Positions 46,564 to 58,976 of a DNA stretch of 64,000 bases are shown here, piece after piece. The first letter of the stretch is position 1. Each line of letters begins with the position of its first letter. The stretch spans positions 18,644 through 82,643 of the forward strand of contig CAZKLD010000008.1 of NCBI GenBank assembly GCA_964553745.1, written 5' to 3'. The notes beneath the pieces were generated by a model, which saw nothing but the letters and a program-made list of their open reading frames with translations, was not told where the DNA came from and made no database searches. The stretch is from STC-113 sp964553745 (GTDB taxonomy: Bacteria; Patescibacteriota; Gracilibacteria; BD1-5; UBA2023). The position numbers and the translations under genes were made by a program.

Positions 46564-47901
46564 ATGGAAATTCCACAGAAAGTACGTGGAATGCAGGATA
46601 TTTATGGTGAATACCAGAGATATTTCACATTCTTGAAAAAAGTTTCTAGACATGAATTCAGAAAAAACTGATTCACGAGAATTTCAACGCCGATTTTAGA
46701 AAAAGTAGACCTGATAAAAAGAAGTATCTGAGAAGACACTGATATAGTATCGAAAGAAATGTATAATATCATCGACAAAAAATGAAGGGAGCTTGTCATG
46801 AAGCCTGAGTCGACAGCTTGAATAATGAGATCATACATAGAGAATTTCTTAGATGAGACGCAGCCTGTGTATTATTACTACATAGAGCCGCATTTCAGAT
46901 ATGAAAGACCCCAGAAATGAAGATATCGCCAATTTAATCAGATCGGTGCGGAGATAATCTGAGAAATCGATCCGGTTCTAGATGCAAAACTTATTTATAT
47001 ATGAAAAAGCATCCTTGACTCAATCTGACTTAAGGACTCGTTCAAAGTCAAGATCAATTCAATCTGAACCTCAAAAGAAAGAGAAAAATACATAGAAGCG
47101 CTGAAGGATTTTTTCGCCAACAAAAAACAGCATCTGGACGATAACGATCTTCACAGGCTAGAGAACAATCCTCTTCGTATTCTGGACTCAAAAAACCCAG
47201 ATACGCAAGAACTCCTGAAATTCGCACCTAAAGTCACTGATTTCCTGAAAAAAGAATCAAAGGAATTTTATGAAAGCGTTAAAGAATACTTAGAAATATT
47301 GGGTGTGGATTATGTAGAGGATCATACTCTTGTAAGGGGGCTTGATTATTATTGCCACACTGTATGGGAATTTGTAGATTTCTCAGGAAGAAGCCAAGAT
47401 GCCCTAGGATGAGGATGAAGGTATGATGAATTGGCAAAATCAATCGGACATAAAACCGCTATCCCTGCTGTCGGATTTGCATTCGGAGCAGAAAGGCTTA
47501 TCGAGCACATAATGGAAGCATGAGTGAAGCTGAAGAATAAGGATGTGATCCAACTCTATTTCATCCAGCTTTGAGATGAGGCGAAAAAAATAGTCTTGCC
47601 GCTCAATATAGAAGCAAGGAACAAATGACTAAACTCTCAACTCTCACTATGAACCCCATCGATGAAAGTCCAGATGAAGAAGGCGAACAAGATAAATGCC
47701 AGATTCGTAGCAATAGTAGGAATTATGGAGGCAAAGAACTGAGTATGCCAACTTAAGGACATGGAATCAGGAACTCAAGAAGAAGTAAAGCTCGAGAATC
47801 TATTAGACCATGTAATAACGAAAGTATGAAAAGACAGTCTTGACTTCTATGATCCTGCGAAAGATTTCATAATAGTCGAACCTATTAAGACCGAAGAATA
47901 G
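46564..47901 (+). CDS. hisS: Histidyl-tRNA synthetase
   Basis: 445 residues. VRGMQDIYGEYQRYFTFLKK, motif 2 FRYERPQKGRYRQFNQIGAE, the His-binding LVRGLDYYCHTVWEF and motif 3 AVGFAFGAERLIEH. A C-terminal anticodon-binding domain follows. Ends in TAG. Confidence 0.96.
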
Positions 47902-47907
47902 AGAAAT

Positions 47908-47940
47908 AAAAAGAGCAGAAATCATTCTGCTCTTTTTTTT
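47908..47940 (+). terminator. Terminator after hisS
   Basis: AAAAAGAGCAGAA-atcat-TTCTGCTCTTTTTTTT. Confidence 0.87.
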
Positions 47941-48005
47941 CTAAAAGATTTTACATTGAAAAAAAATTATGTTAAAATTGTAGCGTTATCATTAATTAAC
48001 GCACT

Positions 48006-51000
48006 ATGACAGAAAGAAAAATAAACGAGCCTAATTGAGAGTTGCACAAGAAGAAGGAAATTCCAGGTTCAGAAGATGAGCTTCAGAAGAATTTGAATGA
48101 CATAAGGAAAAGATTATCCGACAAGAATAATCCGCCATCAAAAGAATTCATAGTCGCTTCTATGAAATTCATAAAAGAAATCAAGAACAAAAAAGAGTTA
48201 TACATGAAGCTAGGAAATGCAGCAAACGAAGAAAGCAGGATCGAATCGATGAAATTAGATGAAGAAATCAGGATTTGCGATGATATTCAGCAAAAGATGA
48301 GCGATATGAAACAGCTTGAACTCAAATGACATTCAAAAGACGAATTTAGAGATGGAGCGAAGATATCCACAATAAAATATTTCCTTGTGCCGGAAAAAGA
48401 CTGAGAAAACACTCTGAAATATAAGATAATCGCAATAAAGGAGAATCTTACTGGGACTCCTGGTACAACAGTACTATGAACGACAAAAGAATTTAGAGAT
48501 ATAGAAAGGCTTGATCAGAATCTGATTGATGCTAAAAATAATAATTTCGATAGAAATCCGATGATTCCGGATACTGGAAGCCTTCCAAAAAAATGAATCG
48601 TAACATGAACTCAGGATTGACTATCGGTATCGGTATGAAATCAATGACATAAGGCAGATATAAGATTCTGAACAGTTCAGCAAGAAGATAAACTGAGAAG
48701 CGATGATGCCAGAAAAGTCTGAGAAGTGAAATGAGTGAGGACAGGAATGAGTGTTGAAGGCGAAAATAGATGGAGATTCAATTTATGAATGATGTGAGAT
48801 ATAAGCGAAGTGAAAACAGACTACAGATTAGAGGCATCATTCAGGATGTTGTATGCTGGTGCAAAGCAAGGAACCTATATCGGAGTTGAGAAATGATCAT
48901 CTCTGGAAAAATATATTGTTGCCCAATGATTCAAAATACCTAATTGAAAAATCCTTGTAACTTGAGCTCTTCTCGATACCCTGACGAAAGTAGATTTCTC
49001 AGAAGTGAACATGAATAGGGATGTGAAGATGCAGCAGAAAGCGATATGAATTGATATTTCACAATGATTCGATAAAGAATCGATTTTCAATGAAATCAAA
49101 TGATCAGTTGTCTATTATGATGTCGGCTGAAAAAATCTCGGGAAGATATGAGATATCATTAAGGATACGGCTACAGAATATGACTGGACTGAAATAAGCT
49201 GATGAGTTAGAGGATGAAGCAAGCTTCTTGCTGAATTCGTCTGAACATTTAAGATAACTCCAAGTTTCAGGGCAGATGTCGCCGCATGATATGAGAGGAT
49301 GGATATCGAATGAATGTACGATCAAGGAAGAGAAGTGAAGCATTCGCCTACGGCTTGAGCAAAATTGACATTCGATGTTACTGATCATGACAGGATATTC
49401 GGGTCATATGACTATTCTCAGACTTCGAGCGTGGCAAAAGCATGATATGCCCATAACTTATGAAACAATGTAGAAACATTTGTAGAATGAGCATATATTC
49501 AGAACACGATGTGATCGCAGGATGAGCACCGCTTAACGGCATGAGTCAGATGAAGCTTTGAGAGCATCTGAAATGCTTTCGGATGAAAGAAGCAATCAAA
49601 GAACTCTCCCCTATTTTCAAATCAGGCTCAAAGAGATACGCTTAGCCTTGATGATTTAGAACCGAATGCAAAAGTGACAACAGATCAGATACAGGTAAAA
49701 GTGCCGGTAATTTTCAAAGAACATAAAGTATATATCGATAAAACTGCTCTTCCCTGAGCATCAAATATCGAAAAGAATGAGAATTGAACGCTCAAAGCAA
49801 TAAATTTTGATACTTGAGCATCAAATCTGACTTCGATAAATTGAATGAATCATCCCGAGCATCAATCATTCTTCAGCATTACATGATGAAAAATGCTGAG
49901 GGTAGCGAATTTTGAGAAACTTCATGCACCATCTGTTTACAAGACTGTGATAAATGAAGTTGGATGAAACATGACTTTATTCGAATTCAGCACCACTGCC
50001 TGATCAGTCGAACTGAAGCTGACACCTAAAAATGCAAATGGAGTTCCGCCAGATCTGGCAGCAAAATACATGGCATGAACGCTCACGATAGAACAGGTAA
50101 AAGAACAGATGATACAACTCCCGGCGCCGAATCTATCTGATCTGTGAATTACGAATAATCCAAAGCCTACATTGAATTGGACGCCTGTCGCATGAGCAAC
50201 TGCGTATGCGGTGAGCATAGATTCATGAGCACCGATAAATGTCTGAAATGTAACAAGCTTTACGCCAAGTGCAAATTTAAGCGATTGAAATCATACTTTT
50301 TCAATCAGGTCAATCAAATGAACAATTACATGAAATGATGTAAAGACTGCAACAGTTACGATAGATACGCAATCCACTTTCACATCTCTTAGCTTCACAA
50401 AGACTTTCAATTCTGCAAATATAGCCATCAGCTCGACGGAAGCCTGAACCGGATATTATATCCTACGTCCTGCGACTGAAGCTGCACCTACCGACTCTGA
50501 AGTAAAAGCTTGAAATCAGATTGATCTTAATGTATGAAGCAATAATATAAGCTTGACCTGATTGACTGAAAATACGCCGTATGTATTTTATTTCATTGCA
50601 AAAGATAAAGTCTGAAGCTGAAATTTCCAAAACGCAAAATCAAGCCTGAGTCTGACCACCGATATTGCACCGGACACCATTGCTCCGAATGTATTAACCT
50701 TCAGTGCCAATCCGTCAACACCCACAAGCATAAGCTTTAAAACGAAAATCGATGAAAATTGATTGTGATATTATGTAGTCATGCCGAAATGAGCACCTGC
50801 ACCGACTAATATCCAAATAAAATCATGAATCGTACAAGGAAAAATCACATCATGAAATATGAGCTTAACTGCAAATATAGAAACAAGCACGACTGTAAAT
50901 TGACTTATATGAAGTGCTTGATATGACATATATTTTGCAGCAGAAGATACGGCGGGCAATATCCAGACAGCAAATAACTGAGCCCTTAGCATAGACACAC

Positions 51001-51941
51001 TACCAACTCCAGATATCATATCGCCGATAATTTCTTGAAGCATCAGTCCGACAGATACGACAGCATTGGCTACTATAAACTCAAATGAAACATGAGAGAT
51101 AAGATATATCAATCAGCTCTCAACATTGCCGCCTCCGAGCCTAGAAACCGTTAAAGCGGGCAATCAGATAGCAGCGAATGCATGATCGAATAATATAAAT
51201 ATAGCCTGATTGACCGAACAGACCTGATATACTCTATATTATGCAGCGAAAGATGCTGCATGAAATTGGACGATACTGAATAATGAGGCATACATTACAA
51301 CTGCGACTCCAGATATCATATCGCCGATAATTTCCTGAAACATCAGTCCGACAGATACGACAGCATTGGCTACTATAAACTCAAATGAAACATGAGAGAT
51401 AAGATATATCAATCAGCTCTCAACATTGCCGCCTCCGAGCCTAGAAACCGTTAAAGCGGGCAATCAGATAGCAGCGAATGCATGATCGAATAATATAAAT
51501 ATAGCCTGATTGACCGAGCAGACCTGATATACTCTATATTATGCAGCGAAAGATACTGCATGAAATTGGACGATACTGAATAATGAGGCATACATTACAA
51601 CTGCGCCACCTGATATCATAGAACCTATGACTTTAACATTTGCAATTACAGGGACAACCTCGAGTTCAGTGGGTATCGAATTGATGCTCAACGAGAATTG
51701 AACTTGATATTATGCCGTAGTTCCAGCATGAAGTCCAGCTCCATCAAGTGCTCAAATTATGAATAATTCTGTCCAATGATCAGTTTCATCCTGACAAATC
51801 CCCCTAACTGCAGAAGTGCTCAATAGTGCGGTAGCAACCTGATTGGCATGAAATACAGCTTACGAGATTTATACCGTCTCAAAAGACACGGCATGAAACC
51901 TGCAATCAATTCCTGATATCTGAACATTCAATACGCTTTAA
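48006..51941 (+). CDS. 1,311-residue surface protein with barrel-like segment and Ig/FN3-like repeats
   Basis: No classical signal peptide at this start. Charged coiled coil to ~110; residues ~110-410 mixed. Residues ~414-520 show alternating amphipathic strands ending GSQDEHRLTAGVRWSFE, resembling an outer-membrane beta-barrel end. Residues ~570-1311 hold at least seven ~100-residue Ig/FN3-like repeats (YYAAKDAAGNGTILNNEAY; DTIAPNVLTFS). Two of these are tandem copies of 300 bp. Function unknown; probably an envelope or secreted adhesive protein. TGA glycines throughout. Confidence 0.75.
51006..51605 (+). repeat. Two tandem 300-bp near-identical repeats
   Basis: 51006-51305 and 51306-51605 are offset by exactly 300 bases and differ at only a handful of positions (e.g. 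51035/51335, 51040/51340, 51218/51518, 51254/51554). Each encodes one 100-residue repeat starting PDIISPIIS. In frame, so it extends the protein without disruption. Confidence 0.9.
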
Positions 51942-51948
51942 TCAATAT

Positions 51949-51983
51949 AAAAAAATCTTCCCTTCAAAAGGGAAGATTTTTTT
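51949..51983. terminator. Convergent terminator
   Basis: AAAAAATCTTCCCTT-caa-AAGGGAAGATTTTTTT, eight bases after the surface-protein stop and 12 from the minus-strand stop at 51995. Confidence 0.87.
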
Positions 51984-51994
51984 GGTTCATCGAT

Positions 51995-52495
51995 TTACAC
52001 ATATTTTCTTTGGATTCGCAGCAATTGAGATAAAGTCAGATTATATTGTTCTTTTTTGTACATTCAAAACAATTCTCAGAAGAAATCATTCATCATCTTA
52101 TCGTTCATAATAAGCAATGAATCATGAATTTTATTCAATCTGAAAATATTCGATAGGTAGTTCCTTGAAATGAATCTATTGCTGAGATCATAGCAATCGC
52201 TTGAATCATTTTCCACAAATGGTCCTAGTCAATTTATGATATAATGCATTCATGAAACTTTTAGCTCATAAGGAAGGCTGCCAGTAGTAACTAATAATGA
52301 TATATCAGATATAAGCCCTTGAGCAACCTGAAGCATGTCAGAAGCATCTTTCGTTTTTTTCAATTCTATTATAGCGGTGATTTGTTTATTATAGCGAATC
52401 TTACATGCTTCTATCTTATAGCAGGTGGTATTCCAAACAGAACATATTTTTGAAGAGTTCTCAGATGATGCAGAGTTCATTGCTGATATTATCAT
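51995..52495 (-). CDS. Small Cys-motif protein, copy 2
   Basis: 166 residues from the first ATG (MIISAMNSASSENSSKICSV). The frame is open only 36 bases further upstream, with IIYSCALILYH before the ATG, so a longer product with a signal-like start from a non-ATG codon is possible. Contains C-x2-W-x3-C-x5-C (CSVWNTTCYKIEAC) followed by KQITAIIELKKTKD, shared with the protein at 52547. Helical remainder. No family recognised. Confidence 0.6.
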
Positions 52496-52546
52496 ATGAT
52501 ATAAGATTAATGCGCAAGAATAAATAATTTACTGATTTTCTTCTTA

Positions 52547-53068
52547 TTATGGGACTTCAGAGATAGAATTCAATATCTTTAACAGATCAGCCAAACTGGC
52601 TCCAAATTTTTTGCTGTCGCATTTGTCTTTTAGGATGCCAAGAAAAGCTTTCTTTTGATCTGCTGAGAGATTTTTCGACTTATCAAGGATTGCCTTAAGC
52701 CTATGTATATTTAAGATATATAGACGAAGGCCTTTATTTATCTTTTTGGACCTATTGTTGCATTTAAAATACAGAGTATCCATAAAAGCTCATAATCAAT
52801 TATTGAGGAAGTGCAGAAGATACGCTTTGTATGAGGCATTTTCATCATTTACGCCGAAAACATTTTCGATTTCGTTTATCAGATTCATTGCAATTATGCC
52901 GAATTCATGGTTTGAAAATAATCTCTTCAACTCAAGAATAGCCTTAATCTTTTTCTTATTTTTCTCGATGCAAATTTCATGATTGGCACACTCCACTCAC
53001 CATATGCCGCATGAATCATCCTCAATACATTTGTTATTTGAAAGTGCATTTCACATACTTGTTCTCAT
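52547..53068 (-). CDS. Small Cys-motif protein, copy 1
   Basis: 173 residues (MRTSMGNALSNNKCIEDDSC). A GTG at 53095 is an alternative start. Shares C-x2-W-x3-C-x5-C (CGIWGVECANHEIC) and KKIKAILELK with the neighbour. Helical, ends with SLADLLKILNSISEVP. 78 bases after guaB on the same strand. Cys pattern suggests disulfides or metal binding. Not a known family to me. Confidence 0.62.
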
Positions 53069-53146
53069 AAAAGATATTGTCTGCGATTCTAACACAATTT
53101 ATGATAAAAATCAAAAAATTGTCAAATCAGGTAAGTTGAACTGGCG

Positions 53147-54589
53147 CTACCTCACCTTTCAGTGTGGAGTTCATTCATAAAATCAGGCATTTGTCTGAAC
53201 TCATATTATAGATTTCTCATTGAATTTCTCTAGATTTTCTCATCAGATATATGTCATGGAGCTCCTTAGTCATGTCATGAATTCATCCACGATATCCCCC
53301 ACTCATTCCCGTCATTCCTTAATGAATATCTTTGAGGCGCTTATTCCCTCTTTGAAAAGAGCTTTTCTTGCCAGCTCAAAATTTGAAATGCCAGAATTGC
53401 GAAGAGTTACAGCTTTTCTAGAGGCCATTCAATAATTTGCCTTATACATCCTTCATGTCTCATCAAATTTTATATCCCCTGTCGATTCATATGTTCAAGA
53501 GAAAAGAGTTCAAATCATGACATGATTAGCTCATGCTGCCAAAGCTAGGACCAAATCACGCGGCTCTTTGATTCCGCCGTCAGCCCATATGAATCAGCCG
53601 AGCCTCTTTGCTTCCAGCGAACATTTTCTGACTGCGGTAAATTGGGGCCTTCAGACTCAAGTCTTCATCCGTGTTGTACACATTGCTCAGGGTCAGACTC
53701 ATACTTTCACTCAATTAGCTCAAGCTTCTATAAGGGTTCTGGTTCATTCTTCAGTGATTACATTTCAAGCTATCAATATCGGATCATCTCAGAATTCAGA
53801 CCTGAATTGCATGATAGCATCAAGCATTTTTTTCTGGTAACCATGGGCAGTATCAAGAACAAAAATTGAAACTCACATTTTTATCAGAGTTCTCGCCTTT
53901 TCCATGAATTGATTTATTCACAGGGCAACTCAGAGATCAAGGCGTCAATTATTATCTAGGGTAGGCTTATATATGCTATTCCTGACAGTTTGTTTCTTGG
54001 TCAGTATTCAGAGCAGTTTTCAATTCTCACAAACTATTGGCAGGCTCGATATTCATTTATCTTCCATCAGATCGAACGCCTCCTCATCCGTTATATCCTC
54101 AGTTCAAGTTATAAGGAAAGATTTTTTCAAACTTCATAGCTGAGTATATTGATCCAGGTCGTTAAAATCCTTAAGAGTGAATATTCCTGTCGGCCTATTA
54201 TCATCATCTGTCATAATGACTGCATTGTGAGATCTCTTATAGATGATTCAGAGTGCGTCCCTTATAGTGTGGTGAGACTTTACCGTTACCGGAGTATCGA
54301 ACTTGATGGATGCTCATTTGATTTCGGTGACTATCCTGCACATTGTCTCAATATCCATATCCTGAGGCAGAATTCATAATCCTCATAGCCTGGCTAATGC
54401 TTCACACATCCTCTTTCCTGTCACTGCATTCATATTTGCACTCACGATTGGAATGCTTGTTCAGAAGGAAAAAGCAGGTCTGATGTCTATACCTCAGAAT
54501 CTGGAAGTTCACTCGAAATAATTCTGAAACAAAAAAACATCTTCATAGGCAAGTTCTTCATTTTCATAATTTGGATTATTGAAGCGCAT
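53147..54589 (-). CDS. guaB: IMP dehydrogenase family protein
   Basis: 480 residues. Two CBS domains (~95-215) inserted in a TIM bar­rel. Catalytic loop VKVGVGPGAMCTTRMKTGVG with the active Cys and GRPQFTAV; flap region MYKANYGMASRKAV after GDIKFDETG; phosphate loop ADGGIKEPRDLVLALAAGA and MIGTLFSGT. Oxidises IMP to XMP, or could be a GuaB1-type GMP reductase; the CBS pair is compatible with both. Ends in TAG. Several loop glycines are TGA. Confidence 0.88.
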
Positions 54590-54759
54590 ACTTTACATAT
54601 TATAAGATAACCAGTATAATATAATAAATAAGTACGATTTTGAAAGTTTAATTTTAAGATTTTTTGAGATGATGGAAAAAGCCTGGAAAGTATCAAAATT
54701 AACTATCCGATACATATCCATATTGTCAAAACAAATTAACCCAAAAGTCCTATCTTCAT

Positions 54760-54788
54760 TTGGAAATAAGGCGACTTTGTGGTATAAT
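54760..54788 (+). promoter_or_regulatory. Sigma-70-like promoter of clpC
   Basis: TTGGAA at 54760-54765, 17-base spacer, consensus TATAAT at 54783-54788. 32 bases before the clpC ATG. Confidence 0.65.
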
Positions 54789-54820
54789 AATCAGGTATTT
54801 TAAAATTAAAACGATTAAAA

Positions 54821-57364
54821 ATGCTTGAGAACTTTACGGATGTATATAGACAATCCCTAATAGATGCTGAAAACAGAGTGAAAAATAACGGATATAAAGA
54901 AGTTGTGAGTGAAGACGTCTTCATTGAAATAATTAAGACTCAGAAATGAAATGTGCATGATGTCTTCTCTTGATTCTGAATCAATGAGAAAATAGTCTTG
55001 GAAGTCCTCACACAGAAGCAATTCAAGATATTTGACGACGACAGGAAATGAGATTACATATGAATGTCCAAAAAACTTAAGGATCTGATTGTGGACTCGA
55101 TAAAGATTGCAGCTACTTTTAAGAAAAAACAGGCTAGCATCGAGGATTTTATAATGGCTATGATTAAGGCCTGAACTCCGTGGTTCCTGAATTTTTTATG
55201 ATTCCTATGAGTGAATCCGAAAGACATAGAGACTTCGCTTACAAATATAGAAAACTCCCTTCCTAAATGAGATTGAACATTTGATCCGATCGACAATATA
55301 ATCAAGGCGCTCGAGGAATGACTCGGCCATATGTGACCATGAATGGATGAGATGGACAATAATCCCTTCTTTGCGAATAAAAAACAAGAATGAGATAAGA
55401 AAAAAGATTCACAGACTCCTGCACTTGATTTTTTCTGACTGGATCTGACTCGTGAAGCTCAAGATGGGAAGATAGATAAGATAATCTGACGCGAGAAGGA
55501 AATAGAAAGGCTCATTTCAGTGATCAACAGGAAGACAAAGAATAATCCATGCCTTGTAGGTGAACCCTGAGTCGGAAAGACTGCAGTCATAGAGTGACTG
55601 GCAAAAAGGATATCAGAGTGAACAGTCCCTCTTGCAATGCAGAATAAAAGGATAATTTCGCTTGATTTATGATGAATGGTCGCCTGAACCAAGTACAGAT
55701 GAGAATTTGAGTCCCGTATCAAACAGATAATCGACGAAGCATCAAAGCTCGAAAATGAAGTCATATTATTCATAGATGAGATACATACTATTATCTGAGC
55801 ATGAGGATGAGAGTGAAGCCTCGATGCGGCAAACATATTGAAGCCTGCAATGTGAAGAGGCAAGATTTGCGTAATCTGAGCCACAACTTTAAATGAATAT
55901 CAGAAATATATCGAAAAGGACAGTGCCCTTGAGAGAAGATTCCAAAAAATCGAAGTCGAAGAGCCATTGCCTGAAGTCGCTAAGCAGATACTCGGATGAC
56001 TGAAGGAGTCTTTTGAAGAATATCACAACCTGATAATCGATGATGATGCGATTTCTGCAGCTGTAGATTATTCAGTCAGATTCATGACTGACAGATATCT
56101 TCCGGATAAGGCTATTGACCTTATAGATGAGGCGTGCAGTTCAAAAAGCATGAAATACAATTATGACGAGGAAGGCATACTGGAACTCAAACTTGAAATC
56201 GAGAAAATACAGAAGAATATCGATGACTATGTAATGAGCCAGCAATACCATAAAGCTATGATCGCAAAAGAAAAACAAAAAGAGCTGGAGAAAAAAATCC
56301 GCGACAAGAAGACTAAGACAAATATCCCGAAATCAAAAAGGCTCAAAATCAAAAAAGATGATATCCAGAAAATCGTGAATCAGGTTACCGGAATACCCCT
56401 TCAGAATCTGACAATCGAAGATCTCGATAAGCTAAAGAAACTAGAATCCGACATCAGGTCAAATATAATCGGACAGGATGAGGCAATCAAAGCGATTGTC
56501 AGCTCAATAAGAAGGAGTAGGACTTGAATAGCCGACAAGAACAGACCTATATGAAGCTTCTTGCTCCTTGGTCCGACTTGAGTAGGTAAGACTGAGCTCG
56601 TCAAGGTATTGGCCAAAGAATTCTTCTGAGATTCAAAAGCGCTTATCAAAGTTGATATGTCAGAGTATTCAGAGAAAGCCTCAGTATCAAAGCTTATCGG
56701 CTCTGCACCAGGCTATGTCGGATATGAAGAGTGATGAATGCTAACTGAAAGAGTCAGGAGAAAGCCATATAGCGTAGTGCTTTTCGATGAGTTGGAAAAA
56801 TGAAACTTCGAAGTCTTCAATATACTTTTGCAGATTCTCGAAGAATGAAATCTGACAGATGCCAAGTGAAGGAAGATAAATTTCAAAAATACCATAATCA
56901 TCATGACTTCAAATATCTGATGAGAAGAATTCAACTCAAAAGCATCTCAGATCTGATTTAACCTATCGGAATGAAAAGAAGCGAAAATAATCGAAGATTA
57001 CTCGAAAATAAAGGATAAAGTGATCGCAAACCTGGAGGAGTACTTCCCTCCTGAATTTTTGAACAGGATCGATAAGACAATAGTATTCAATCCCCTAGAC
57101 AAGAAGGTTCTGAAAAAAATCATAGAGCTTCAGCTAGGCTGACTTCAAAAAAGGCTGGAAGAGGTATGAATAAATATGACCTATGACAAGAAAGCGCTTG
57201 AACTCATAAATGCAGAAACTTATAATCCTGAATATTGAGCTAGACCCGTCAGAAGATACATACAAGAAAAAATAGAAGACGAAATAGCAAATCTCTTGAT
57301 AAATAAGAAAATTCATGGTACAATTGCCATAAGCGCAGAAAAGAAAAAACTAATATTCAGATAA
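54821..57364 (+). CDS. clpC: ATP-dependent Clp protease ATPase subunit ClpC
   Basis: 847 residues. Clp_N repeats ~1-150, first AAA+ domain with LVGEPGVGKTAVIEGLAKRI and Walker B VILFIDEIHTIIGAGG, a medium coiled coil around 420-500 (short, as in ClpC), second AAA+ with FLLLGPTGVGKTELVKVLAK and VVLFDELEKG, and the C-terminal D2 small domain. Unfolds substrates for ClpP. The TAA overlaps nothing: the next ATG starts immediately after (TAA-ATG). Confidence 0.95.
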
Positions 57365-58975
57365 ATGAGGAAGAAAGACTTGAAAATAATCTCTTATATG
57401 AGCATGATTCCACTCGTACTGCAAAGTATGAGTGTTTATGCGTTCATATGAGAAGACACATCATTGGATTTTTTCAAGACCATCGATAAATGATCAATCT
57501 CCACCCAATTGAAATTCATCGAAAACGAGCTTGAATGAAGCGCGCAGAAAATAAATGACTATGTCCTTTCCAAGATGGGACTTTCATGATCTGACATCAA
57601 ATTCATTAATCCACAGAAAGATTTCACAAAATCAGAGCTAGACAAGATTTCTGAAGACTGAAATATCTGATTGATAATATGGCATCTTGACTCAAGCCAG
57701 AAAGAAATCAGTAGCGATACATTGAAAAAAATACAAGATCTGATCATAGAATGGTATAGGAGCAAACAATGAGAGATGATGAAAAAAGAGGCTTCTATGT
57801 CTAGGATCGCAGTTACAGGATTATATAATGACTGAAGCAAGGAGAATTCCTGATATGATATCATGGATGACCTTACAAAAATCCATGACGTCATATTCTC
57901 AAAAGAGACTAAGTATGAATGAACGGAAAACGGAAACTCCCTAGAATTCTGAAACATTCTGAATTGAAGCATGAATAATATCTGAGCAGCATTCGATGAA
58001 GACAAGCCGTTGAATAATAGCCTATGAATAATGAACAACTGGAATCAGGGAAATAACCAGGCAGCCTGAAGTGGCCAAACATCAAATTGAACTTCCATAC
58101 AGCAACTGAGCGATGATAAATCAAAATCCAACCTTTGCTTGACATGAGCAGGATTATGACTTCTGGATGATTCGATTATGGAAGACATTGCAAGTCAGCT
58201 CAGTAATGGAGAGAGCAGCAGCAGCTCACAAGGATGAGTCTGAAATTCAAACTGAGAAAACTCGTATTCAATGCCTACGAGCTGAAGTTGAAATAATTGA
58301 GGATGATGAGGAGGAAATGATTCTGGATGATGAGGAGGTTCTATATTCGATACTTTCCCTTGCAGCGGGATATTCTGCATTGAGATCAGTGCAGTTGTCT
58401 ACAAGCAGAATCTTTTGTGAGGATGAAAATCAGAATCCATAGAATGAATCCTAGACAAGAATCTGAAAATAGTGAATAGTATTGCATGACAAAGCCTTAT
58501 TCAGTCTGATATGACGAAGAATTTTTTCTCACTAAGCATATTAAGGAAACTTAATCTCCCTTCAATGGTTTACCTATGAATGGTAGTGACACACCTTCCT
58601 CCGCCAATCCTGAATCTTCAGCCAAAAAGTTGAAAAGAACCGAATGAGCTTCTTGATGAAAGCATATTTGAAAGTACATTCAAGCAGAATTGACTTGATT
58701 ACAAAATGCAGAATGCTTTCAATCCTGAATACGAAGCAAAGATAATGAAAGCCTGCGAATGAATGGATTCACAAGCTTGCCTATGAAAACAGCTAGATTA
58801 CCAGACCATATACAATCCTGTCATTTCGAATTCAAATATTCTCTTGGCTAAAATCTGAGAAAATTATGGCTCATCAGTCAATGATGATATAGCAGAGCTC
58901 ATCGGATTCTCGAATACGTTCAAGACTAATATAAAACAAATTTCTGATACGGTAATCAAGATGAATAAAAAATAG
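57365..58975 (+). CDS. Large secreted protein with Gly-rich run
   Basis: 536 residues, abutting clpC. Hydrophobic N-terminus (IISYMSMIPLVLQSMSVYAF) typical of a signal peptide. Helical N-terminal half. A Gly/Asn/Ser-rich stretch at ~305-325 made mostly of TGA codons (NNGGGGGGNDSGGGGG). Then a helix-rich C-terminal half with several Cys (FPCSGIFCIEISAVVYK; KACEGMDSQACLG). No family recognised. Ends in TAG, one base before the next ATG. Confidence 0.7.
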
Positions 58976-58976
58976 C

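Noticed and set aside
48042..48329. Separate 95-residue protein
   Set aside because: Only a fragment of the 1,311-residue protein delimited by TGA codons.
56084..56527. Independent 147-residue ORF
   Set aside because: Internal piece of clpC between TGA codons; the whole ClpC reads through it.
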